Of a DNA stretch of 64,000 nucleotides, positions 50,433 to 57,852 are shown piece by piece. The position numbers and the translations under genes were made by a program. This stretch comes from Paraherbaspirillum soli (GTDB lineage: Bacteria > Pseudomonadota > Gammaproteobacteria > Burkholderiales > Burkholderiaceae_D), in NCBI RefSeq assembly GCF_042654985.1, contig NZ_JBHSMT010000014.1, positions 62,001 to 126,000 of the forward strand. The letters are read 5' to 3'. A model generated the notes under the pieces. It searched no databases. It had not been told where the DNA came from and saw nothing but the letters and a program-made list of their open reading frames with translations. Numbering within the stretch: the stretch's first letter is position 1; every line of letters begins with the position of its first letter.

Positions 50433-53237
50433 ATGTCTTCCAACTACCCAAGCGGCGATCAACGACCCGACCCCGATGCATTGCTGGCCCAGATGCAGGC
50501 CCAGGAGAGTCTGGCCGGGCGCGGCAAATTGCGGATTTATTTCGGCGCCTCGGCCGGGGTTGGCAAGACCTACGCGATGCTGAACGCTGCGCAAAAACTG
50601 CATGCCGAAGGGCGCGAGGTGGTGGCCGGCGTGATCGAGAGTCATGGGCGGGCGGAAACCGCGGCGCTGCTGAATGGACTGGAGCTGTTGCCGTTGAAGC
50701 AGGTCGCCTATCGCGACAAGCAATTGCCCGAATTCGATCTGGATGCGGCGCTGGCGCGCAAGCCTTCGTTGATCCTGGTGGATGAGCTGGCGCATTCCAA
50801 CGCGGCCGGCTCGCGCCATCCGAAGCGTTGGCAGGATGTCGAAGAATTATTGGGCGCCGGAATCGACGTATTTACCACGCTCAATGTACAGCACCTGGAA
50901 AGCTTGAACGACGTGGTGGGCGGCATCACCGGCATCCGGGTCGCCGAAACCTTGCCCGACACGGTGTTCGATGCGGCCGATGAAGTGGTGCTGGTGGATT
51001 TGCCGGCCGATGAATTGCTGGCCCGGCTGAAGCTGGGCAAAGTCTATCAATTGCCGCAGGCCGAACGCGCTTCGCGCAATTTTTTCCGCAAGGGCAACCT
51101 GATCGCGCTGCGCGAACTGGCCTTGCGCCGCACCGCGGACCGCTTGCAGGGCGACGTGCAAGCGTATCGAGTCGAGAAGTCGATCGGCGCGGTGTGGCAA
51201 ACCGATGCGGCGCTGTTGGCTTGCGTCGGACCGTCGCCGGCGGCCGAGCACGTGATTCGCAGCACCGCCCGCTTGGCGACCCAATTGAATGCCGAATGGC
51301 ATGCGGTATATGTCGAGACCCCGCGCTTGCAGCGGCTGCCGTCGGCGCAGCGCGAGCGGATCCTGAAGACGCTTAAATTGGCGCAGGACCTGGGTGCCAC
51401 CACCGCGGTATTGGCCGGCAACGAGGTCGGCGCGGTGCTGACCGATTACGCCCGCAGCCATAATTTTTCCAAAGTCATCATGGGGCGCAGCCAGCGCAAA
51501 TTTCCGTGGCAGAGCAATCACGCGGCGCGGATTGCGGCGCTGGCGACCGATATCGACTTGATCGAAATCGGGTTGCCGCCGACCGCTGCTGCGACCAGGG
51601 ATGAAAAAACCAGGGCCGGCAAATCGTTGCCGCTGTCCTTGCAATTGCGCGGCAAGGCCCGCTGGCAAGGTTATGCCTGGGCCTTTGCGACGTGCGTGCT
51701 GGTGACTTTGCTGGCGACGCCGATCTTGCCGTACTTCGATCTGGCCAACATCGTGATGCTGTATCTGCTGGGCGAAGTGGTGATTGCGATACGCTACGGC
51801 CGCGGGCCGGCGATTTTTGTGGCACTGCTGAGTATTGCCTCTTTCGATTTCTTCTTTGTGCCGCCGCGGTTTTCGTTCGCAGTCAGCGATATACAGTATT
51901 TGCTGACGTTCGCGGTGATGCTGGCGGTGGGTTTGATCATCACGCATTTGACCGCCGGTTTGCGCTATCAGGCGCGGATTGCGTCCCACCGCGAAAGCCG
52001 CTCGCGCGCCTTGTTTGAATTCGCCCGCGAACTGTCGGCGGCATTGCAGACCGAGCAGATATTCGAGATCAGCCGCAAATTCCTGCAACGCACTTTTCAA
52101 GCCCAGACCTTGCTGCTGGTGCCGGACACCGCCGAGCGCCTGCAGGTGCCGGCAACGCTGCCGGGCGACGCCGGCGATGCGGTTAAATCGCTCGATCTCG
52201 GCATCGCCCAGTGGGCGTTTGACAATGCCGCAAGCGCCGGGATCGGCACCGACACGCTGCCGGCCAGCAATTGGCTGTATCTGCCGCTGGTGGCGCCGAT
52301 GCGTACCCGCGGCGTGCTGGCGATTTTGCCGCATAGCCGACGCTGGATTTTGATCCCGGAACAGCAGCAACAGTTGTATACCTTCGCGACCTTGGCCGCG
52401 ATTGCGCTGGAGCGCGTGCATTACGTTGAAGTGGCGCAGGATGCGTTGGTGCGGATGGAATCCGAGCGCTTGCGCAATTCCTTGTTGTCGGCACTGTCGC
52501 ACGACTTGCGCACGCCGCTGACGGCGCTGGTCGGACTGTCGGAATCGCTGGCGCTGTCCAAGCCGCCGCTGCAAGCCGCGCAGCAGATATTGGCGGCGGC
52601 GCTGCATAACGAAACGCTGCGCATGAGCGCGCTGGTGACCAATCTGCTGGACATGGCGCGCATCCAGAGCGGCGAGGTCAAGCTGAACCTGCAATGGCAG
52701 CCGTTCGAAGAAGTGGTCGGCAGCGCCTTGCGCGCCAGCAGCTCGCCATTGACCGGGCATCAGGTGGCAACGCGGGTGGCGCACGACTTGCCGCTGGTGC
52801 GTTTCGATGCGGTGCTGATCGAACGCGTGCTGTGCAATTTGCTGGAGAACGCCGCCAAGTATTCGCCGCCGGGTTCTCACATCGTGCTGAGCGCGCTGGT
52901 GAAAGGCCGCTTGCTGGCGGTCACGGTGGCGGACGATGGGCCGGGGCTGCCGCCCGGCATGGAAGATGCGATATTCGAGAAATTCACCCGCGGCGAGCGC
53001 GAATCGGCCAAGCCCGGGGTGGGGCTCGGGCTTGCGATTTGCCGGGCGATTGTCGAGGCGCATGGCGGCACCATTCATGCGAAAAACGCCGCAGGCGTGC
53101 GGGAAGGCAGCCACGGCGGCGCCGAATTTACTTTTACCATTCCGCTCGGAGTGCCGCCCAGCATGCCCGATCCGGAAGCGAGCGATAGCGCCGCCAGTCA
53201 TGGCAGCGACTTTGGAGACACGGAGAAAACTGAATGA
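50433..53237 (+). CDS. kdpD: Sensor histidine kinase KdpD
   Basis: A 934-residue sensor of K+ limitation. The N-terminal KdpD domain has Walker A G38–T46 in 'FGASAGVGKTYAML' and 'LILVDELAHSNAAGSRHPKR'. A universal-stress-like domain follows (about 250-375). Four closely spaced membrane helices (DUF4118, about 405-510) include 'IASFDFFFVPPRFSF', then a GAF-like region. The kinase core has phosphorylated H690 in 'SALSHDLRTPLTAL' and an ATPase domain with 'VADDGPGLPPGMED' and 'PGVGLGLAICRAIVEAHGG'. It overlaps kdpE by 4 bp. Confidence 0.96.
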   Translation: MSSNYPSGDQRPDPDALLAQMQAQESLAGRGKLRIYFGASAGVGKTYAMLNAAQKLHAEGREVVAGVIESHGRAETAALLNGLELLPLKQVAYRDKQLPEFDLDAALARKPSLILVDELAHSNAAGSRHPKRWQDVEELLGAGIDVFTTLNVQHLESLNDVVGGITGIRVAETLPDTVFDAADEVVLVDLPADELLARLKLGKVYQLPQAERASRNFFRKGNLIALRELALRRTADRLQGDVQAYRVEKSIGAVWQTDAALLACVGPSPAAEHVIRSTARLATQLNAEWHAVYVETPRLQRLPSAQRERILKTLKLAQDLGATTAVLAGNEVGAVLTDYARSHNFSKVIMGRSQRKFPWQSNHAARIAALATDIDLIEIGLPPTAAATRDEKTRAGKSLPLSLQLRGKARWQGYAWAFATCVLVTLLATPILPYFDLANIVMLYLLGEVVIAIRYGRGPAIFVALLSIASFDFFFVPPRFSFAVSDIQYLLTFAVMLAVGLIITHLTAGLRYQARIASHRESRSRALFEFARELSAALQTEQIFEISRKFLQRTFQAQTLLLVPDTAERLQVPATLPGDAGDAVKSLDLGIAQWAFDNAASAGIGTDTLPASNWLYLPLVAPMRTRGVLAILPHSRRWILIPEQQQQLYTFATLAAIALERVHYVEVAQDALVRMESERLRNSLLSALSHDLRTPLTALVGLSESLALSKPPLQAAQQILAAALHNETLRMSALVTNLLDMARIQSGEVKLNLQWQPFEEVVGSALRASSSPLTGHQVATRVAHDLPLVRFDAVLIERVLCNLLENAAKYSPPGSHIVLSALVKGRLLAVTVADDGPGLPPGMEDAIFEKFTRGERESAKPGVGLGLAICRAIVEAHGGTIHAKNAAGVREGSHGGAEFTFTIPLGVPPSMPDPEASDSAASHGSDFGDTEKTE

Positions 53238-53932
53238 ATCAACCAACGCCGATCGCGATCCTGGTCGAAGACGAACCGCAAATCCGGCGCTTCGTGCGCG
53301 CCGCGCTGGAAGGCGAGGGCTGGCAGATTTTCGAAGCGGAAACCATGCAGCGCGGCCTGATCGATTGCGGCACACGCAAACCGAGCCTGATCATCCTCGA
53401 TCTCGGCTTGCCGGATGGGGATGGAGTGGACTTCATCCTGGATGTCAGGAAGTGGTCGACGGTGCCTATCATCGTGCTGTCGGCACGGGTCAGCGAAACC
53501 GACAAGATCCGGGCGCTGGATGCCGGCGCCGACGATTATCTGGGCAAGCCGTTCGGGGTCGGCGAACTGCTGGCGCGGGTGCGCGCCACGCTGCGCCGCC
53601 AGCATCAGCCGCTGGCCGGGGCCGACGGCCTGATCCGTTTCGGCGACGTCACGCTGGACTTACAAACGCGCTCGCTGACCAAGGCGCAGCAACCGGTGCA
53701 TTTGACGCCGACCGAATATCGCCTGCTGTCGGTGCTGGTGGCGAATGCCGGCAAGGTCGTGACCAATCCGCAATTGCTGAAAGAAGTGTGGGGGCCATCC
53801 CATTCCGAGAGCGGCCATTACCTGCGGATCTACATGGGCCACTTGCGGCACAAGCTGGAGGACGATCCGGCGCAGCCGAAATACCTGTTGACCGAGACTG
53901 CGGTGGGATACCGGATTTTGTTGTCGCAGTAA
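53234..53932 (+). CDS. kdpE: Response regulator KdpE
   Basis: A 232-residue OmpR/PhoB-type regulator. The receiver domain has D13-E14 and phospho-acceptor D56 in 'LIILDLGLPDGDG', with the switch lysine in 'DDYLGKPFGVGELLARV'. The C-terminal winged helix has 'VHLTPTEYRLLSVLVANAGKV' and 'SGHYLRIYMGHLRHKLE'. Translation is coupled to kdpD (ATGA). It probably binds the paired TTTACA sites upstream of both kdp operons, since operon 2 lacks its own regulator. It converges on a LysR gene with a 2-bp gap. Confidence 0.96.
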   Translation: MNQPTPIAILVEDEPQIRRFVRAALEGEGWQIFEAETMQRGLIDCGTRKPSLIILDLGLPDGDGVDFILDVRKWSTVPIIVLSARVSETDKIRALDAGADDYLGKPFGVGELLARVRATLRRQHQPLAGADGLIRFGDVTLDLQTRSLTKAQQPVHLTPTEYRLLSVLVANAGKVVTNPQLLKEVWGPSHSESGHYLRIYMGHLRHKLEDDPAQPKYLLTETAVGYRILLSQ

Positions 53933-53934
53933 GG

Positions 53935-54831
53935 CTAATCCAATTCACTTAAAGCCTTGACCAGCGCGTCGAACACGACCCGTACCCGTCCCGGCACCGG
54001 CCCGCGCTGCGGTCGGTAGACATAAATTTTCCAGGGTTCCGGATCGCTCTTTTGCAGAACTGGGATCAACCGTCCGTTTTCAATTTCCGCTGCGGTCAGA
54101 TAGCTTGGCAACTGACCGAAGCCGACTCCTGCCAGCACCGCCGCCAATTCCGCTTCCGGGTCGTCGGTCAGAAACGCGCTGGAGCTTGGCTGGAATTGCT
54201 CGCCATCGGCGAAATACCAAGGCCAGGCTCGGCCCGTGCTGCGATCGAGCAAAGCGGTGAGCGGCTGCTGGCGCAGCGCATTGATGGTTTTTGGTTTGCC
54301 GACCCGCGCCAGCAATTCAGGCGAGCCGACCACAGACAAGATGCCTTGCCCGGCGGCGCGTGCGACGAAGCGGCTGTCGCGCATTAATCCAGTCCGGACG
54401 CCGACATCGATTTGCTCGTCGACGACGTCGGCGATTTCATCCGACAAACGCACATCCAGGATGATGCCCGGGTGAGCGACGGCCAGCCGGGTCAAGGCCG
54501 GCATCAAGTACCTGCGGCCCAGCGCTGCCGGAGCCGTCAGCCTGACGATGCCCTCCATGTCCATTTTTGAACTCGCGGCGGAGCTGCGAAACAAATCGTC
54601 GATCGACGCCAGCGAAACCTGCGCCCGCCGCGCCAGGCCTTCGCCGAAGCTGGTGATGTTGACTTTGCGCGTATTGCGGTGAAACAGCGGTTCGCCGAAT
54701 GTGCTTTCCAATTCGTTGATGGCGCGGGTAACCACTTGCGGAGATATGCCGAGATGGGCCGCCGCTTTGCTGAAGTTTTGCAGTTCGGCGCAAACGCAAA
54801 AGATGCGGATCAATTCAAGACGATTGGACAT
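53935..54831 (-). CDS. LysR-family transcriptional regulator
   Basis: A 298-residue LysR regulator: winged helix 'LQNFSKAAAHLGISPQVVTR', effector domain from about residue 90 ('GIVRLTAPAALGRRYLMPAL') with 'IDVGVRTGLMRDSRFVARAA'. I chose the ATG at 54829-54831, which gives the canonical N-terminus; the longer frame runs into the promoter. It is divergent from an SDR oxidoreductase gene across 126 bp, its probable target. A near-palindrome GGAATTTTAAAATCC (54858-54872) in the gap is a candidate site. Confidence 0.88.
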   Translation of the reverse strand: MSNRLELIRIFCVCAELQNFSKAAAHLGISPQVVTRAINELESTFGEPLFHRNTRKVNITSFGEGLARRAQVSLASIDDLFRSSAASSKMDMEGIVRLTAPAALGRRYLMPALTRLAVAHPGIILDVRLSDEIADVVDEQIDVGVRTGLMRDSRFVARAAGQGILSVVGSPELLARVGKPKTINALRQQPLTALLDRSTGRAWPWYFADGEQFQPSSSAFLTDDPEAELAAVLAGVGFGQLPSYLTAAEIENGRLIPVLQKSDPEPWKIYVYRPQRGPVPGRVRVVFDALVKALSELD

Positions 54832-54957
54832 GATGGCGCTGGATTGTTCCAGGAATTGGAATTTTAAAATCCTGATTATTCCATTTTCTTGCGCTGTTGG
54901 GGCAGGCAAAATTCTTTCCGTTGGTGGAGCCCCACCAGCTCATTAAACGGAGGATGT

Positions 54958-55737
54958 ATGACTAAGCAAAACAATTTTTCCAATCCGCTTGCAAACAAGA
55001 TCGCCCTGGTGACCGGCGCCAGTTCCGGCATCGGCCGCGCTTCGGCCATCGAATTGGCGCAACGCGGCGCCAAGGTGGTAGTGACGGCGCGCCGTGCGGC
55101 GGAACTCGAACAACTGGTGCAGGAGTTGCGCGGGCAAGGCCTGGAGGCGATTGCCGTCACCGCCGATGTCACCAAGGAAGAGGATATGGTGCGTGCGGTC
55201 GATGCCGCGGTGGCTGCATACGGCCGGCTCGATATCGCGTTCAATAACGCTGGCGCCGAAGGGATATTCGGGCCGCTGGTCGAGCAAGACAACCACAGCT
55301 ACGATCTGGTGTTCGAGCCGAACGTGCGCGGCGTGTTCAATGCGATGAAATACGAAGCCAAGGTGATGCTGGCGCAGGGCAGCGGCACCATCATTAACAA
55401 TGCGTCGATGGGTGGCGTGGTCGGCTTCCAGAACGGGGCGCTGTATATCGCCACCAAGCACGCGGTGGTCGGCATGACCAAAACCGCTTCGCTCGAATGG
55501 TTCCGCCAAGGGGTCCGGGTCAATGCGCTGTGTCCTGGAATTATCGACACGCCGATGCAGCATCGAGGCGTCTGGCCATCGGACGAGGCGCTGCATGAGT
55601 TCGCCCGGGCCACGCCGGCCGGACGGGTTGCCAGCGCGGAGGAAATGGCGAAAATCGTCGCCTTCCTGGCGTCCGACGATTCTTCTTATATCTCGGGGCA
55701 TGCACTGGTTGCCGACGGCGGGTATACGGCCGCATGA
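54958..55737 (+). CDS. Short-chain dehydrogenase/reductase (SDR, classical)
   Basis: A 259-residue NAD(P)-dependent oxidoreductase. The cofactor motif is 'ALVTGASSGIGRASAIELA', the structural motif 'FNNAG', the active site Ser in 'IINNASMGG' and the Tyr-x-x-x-Lys pair in 'LYIATKHAV', and the C-terminus 'ISGHALVADGGYTA' is typical. An arginine after the first strand ('VVTARRAAE') suggests NADP(H). The start has ACGGAGG 5 bp upstream. The substrate is unknown. It ends 15 bp before the DnaA-box repeat array. Confidence 0.9.
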   Translation: MTKQNNFSNPLANKIALVTGASSGIGRASAIELAQRGAKVVVTARRAAELEQLVQELRGQGLEAIAVTADVTKEEDMVRAVDAAVAAYGRLDIAFNNAGAEGIFGPLVEQDNHSYDLVFEPNVRGVFNAMKYEAKVMLAQGSGTIINNASMGGVVGFQNGALYIATKHAVVGMTKTASLEWFRQGVRVNALCPGIIDTPMQHRGVWPSDEALHEFARATPAGRVASAEEMAKIVAFLASDDSSYISGHALVADGGYTAA

Positions 55738-55752
55738 TCAATCCGGCCAGTT

Positions 55753-56473
55753 CGAGTTACCCACAGAATCTGTGAACAGGCCTGTGGATAACCTCGCTGG
55801 CTTCTATCCATGTCTTTGATCCGTAAGGTTTTTTTGATGGTGGTAGCTGGGAGTGCAAATCGCCCGGAACCGGACTACGGGGTAGATACGTCGGCACTCT
55901 GCCCGAGTTACCCACAGAAACTGTGAACAGCCTTGTGGATAACCGGTCTGAGTTCTACTCATGTCCTTGATCTGTAAGGATTTTTTGGTAGTGCTGCCTG
56001 ACGTGCAAATTGTCCAGACTGGAGTGTCCGGGGGCAGAGCGGATGCTCCGGTGCTCTGCCCGAGTTACCCACAGAAACTGTGAACAGCCTTGTGGATAAC
56101 CGGGCTAAGTTTTATTCATATCTTTGATTTGTAAAGATTTTTTGGTGGTGGTACCTGGACGCGCAAATTGTCCGGGCACGAACTACGGAGTGGATACGTC
56201 GGCATTCTGCCCGAGTTACCCACAGAATCTGTGAACAGGCTTGTGGATAAGCAGGCTTGATTCCATGCATGTCATTGATCTGTAAGGATTTTTTGGTGCT
56301 GGTAGCTGGGCGCGCAAAATCAGTCCAGGGCGTAGAAGCGCTGTGCTTAGGTCCGAGTTACCCACAGAATCTGTGAACAGCCTTGTGGATAAGCAGGCTG
56401 GGTTCTATCCATGTCATTGATCTGTAAGGATTTTTTTGTGGTGGTGCTTGACCGCGCAAATTTTCCGGGCACG
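55753..56473. repeat. Array of five ~150-bp units, each with a perfect DnaA box and an inverted near-box
   Basis: Five head-to-tail units start at 55753, 55904, 56061, 56212 and 56354 (spacings 151, 157, 151 and 142 bp). Each opens with CGAG and a 35-bp core. The core begins TTACCCACA (one mismatch from TTATCCACA) and ends TGTGGATAA, the exact inverted DnaA box. The cores are 55757-55791, 55908-55942, 56065-56099, 56216-56250 and 56358-56392. Both 9-mers and the 35-bp span are identical in all five, while the rest of each unit has diverged. A second conserved block, TGTAAGGATTTTTT-like, lies ~55 bp further on. The array fills the gap between two converging genes (SDR and the ParA-like gene), so it is unlikely to be a promoter. 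Confidence 0.92.
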
Positions 56474-56501
56474 CGTGCGTGGGACAGGCGCAAGCTGAAA
56501 C

Positions 56502-57233
56502 TTATTCGTGTATCCGTCTTTGAATCGCATGCATGATGGCCAGGTTGTTCGCGGCGGCTTCCACCGGCAAGTCCCTGATTCTGGATATCTCTTGGTAAAG
56601 GTCCTTGATTTCTGCAGCGGCATGTTGGTTGCCGGGTTCGCTTTCAAACACGGAAAGCCCTTGCTCAAAGCTGCGACGGTCGTCGATCCACTCGTGAATG
56701 ACGGTCTTGGCGAGCGTCGCCGTCAGGACTTTTTGGGCAAAAACTTTAGCGCTATTGAATGCTTGTGTCGCAGCATCGCCAAAAGCGCTGATGGCTTGAA
56801 CCTCGACCACCAATACCCGCAGTGCCGAATTAAACAACCGTGAGGTTTCGATGCGCTGGACCAGGTTTTCCCGGTTGCGTACATCGTTTTGGCCAGACCG
56901 GATGGGAACGACTAACACATCGGTTGCGAGCAACGCCGAGTCGGTACTCCGGGCATCGATGCCATCGGCATCGATAATAATTTCTCGATAGTGGGTGCGA
57001 TAGTACGAGTCCGGACTTTCCAGTTCCGACTCCAGGTTTTCCGTGCCGTGCACGACAAACCTTGACTTGACGCCGGCAGCATTGAACTGCGTGCTCCAGT
57101 TCAGCGAATATTCCGGCGCAGTCGCATCAATCAGAAGTACCTTGTGATGATCAAGTGCACGCAGTGCCGCCAGGTTGACCGCAAGCATTGACCTCTTGGC
57201 GTTGTCGTCCTCGCTGAAAATCGTGATGATCAT
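56502..57233 (-). CDS. ParA/MinD-like protein lacking a P-loop
   Basis: A 243-residue protein that aligns along its length with ParA-type deviant-Walker ATPases: 'MIITIFSEDDNAKRSM' then 'LAVNLAAL' at the start, 'KVLLIDATAPEYSLNWS' (Walker A' position), 'YREIIIDADGID' (Walker B position) and 'LLATDVLVVPIRSGQNDV'. The P-loop K-G-G-x-G-K-T is replaced by D9-D10-N11-A12-K13-R14-S15, so canonical ATP binding looks lost. The start has GGAGGA 5 bp upstream and codon use is normal, so the gene looks maintained. It ends 29 bp from the DnaA-box array. No parB or replication gene is near. Confidence 0.82.
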   Translation of the reverse strand: MIITIFSEDDNAKRSMLAVNLAALRALDHHKVLLIDATAPEYSLNWSTQFNAAGVKSRFVVHGTENLESELESPDSYYRTHYREIIIDADGIDARSTDSALLATDVLVVPIRSGQNDVRNRENLVQRIETSRLFNSALRVLVVEVQAISAFGDAATQAFNSAKVFAQKVLTATLAKTVIHEWIDDRRSFEQGLSVFESEPGNQHAAAEIKDLYQEISRIRDLPVEAAANNLAIMHAIQRRIHE

Positions 57234-57631
57234 GGATCCTCCGATGCATTAAACATGTCAACGATGCAGCGCGCGGCAGACACCCATTCAGCAGCGTCGC
57301 CAGCGACGTCCATTTGACGAATTCAATTTAGCGTTATCGACATAAAGATGTCGTAAAAAGTCTGACGCGCTCTATAAATAAAAAATAAAAATCGGGCATT
57401 GCCGGGCATCCGTGACCTACTTCATTGCATAGTCATTTATCGGATGACGCGGCCGATTTCTTTCTCTTCCAATGTTGCGGGATCGAGCTGGCAGATATCG
57501 GGAAGTCCAACTTCCTTCGGCGAAGATTTACATAAAAATTACGTTCTTCACATCGTTATTTACATCATTTTTACATGCGCTGTACTACAACTTAATTGCT
57601 CGTTCGAGCATGTATGCGAAGGAGAAATGCC
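57234..57631. other. Control region between the ParA-like gene and the second kdp operon
   Basis: About 400 bp, AT-rich in its right half. It carries the promoters of the two divergent genes and the paired TTTACAT motifs at 57559-57576. A small hairpin GCTCG-TT-CGAGC lies at 57597-57608, just before the ribosome-binding site of the first micro-ORF. Plus-strand reading frames here have no ribosome-binding site and are not supported. Confidence 0.5.
57559..57576. promoter_or_regulatory. Candidate KdpE-binding site upstream of the second kdp operon
   Basis: Two direct copies of TTTACAT start 11 bp apart (57559 and 57570), the same motif and spacing as upstream of the first kdp operon. They lie 56-73 bp before the first start codon. 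Confidence 0.6.
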
Positions 57632-57727
57632 ATGACTCTCGCAATCTGGCTGCCGGCAATGTTCGTATTAGGCTTGCTCGGCCTGGGACTTTGCCTGGCG
57701 TTCGTGAGCGCCTGCGAAAACATTTAA
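57632..57727 (+). CDS. Kdp-associated micro-protein, operon 2 (single membrane helix)
   Basis: A 31-residue peptide (MTLAIWLPAMFVLGLLGLGL, then CLAFVSACENI) with one hydrophobic helix and a short tail starting Ala-Cys. GAAGGAG lies 7 bp upstream. It occupies the same place as the 34-residue ORF before the first kdpF; length, topology and the cysteine after the helix agree although the sequences differ. The next gene, kdpF, starts 10 bp later. Confidence 0.7.
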   Translation: MTLAIWLPAMFVLGLLGLGLCLAFVSACENI

Positions 57728-57737
57728 GGAGACCATC

Positions 57738-57818
57738 ATGGCCTGGCTTGCAGCGGTGATATCGGCGCTTGTTTTCGTCTACCTATTTGCGGCACTGATC
57801 CGGCCGGACTGGTTCTAG
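57738..57818 (+). CDS. kdpF: Potassium-transporting ATPase KdpF subunit (operon 2)
   Basis: A 26-residue single-helix peptide (MAWLAAVISALVFVYLFAAL, then IRPDWF). The pattern Y-L-x-A-A-L-I-x-P-x-x-F is the KdpF signature. AAGGAG lies 6 bp upstream. kdpA follows 34 bp after its stop. Confidence 0.88.
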   Translation: MAWLAAVISALVFVYLFAALIRPDWF

Positions 57819-57852
57819 ACGAGACCAATGGCTTGATTGAGGGGAAATGCTC

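Noticed and set aside
50847..53375. 842-codon minus-strand open frame opposite kdpD
   Set aside because: Shadow of kdpD: long only because of codon bias in a GC-rich gene.
55753..56473. CRISPR array
   Set aside because: Units are ~150 bp and similar along their whole length, with no unique spacers and no cas genes nearby.
55753..56473. Chromosomal replication origin (oriC)
   Set aside because: No dnaA, dnaN, gyrB or rpmH in the window and no obvious AT-rich unwinding region of the usual kind. A plasmid- or phage-type origin is not excluded, but no rep gene is present.
57399..57759. Two plus-strand frames of 78 and 95 codons before the second kdp operon
   Set aside because: No ribosome-binding site. 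They overlap the candidate KdpE site and promoter and the well-supported micro-ORF.
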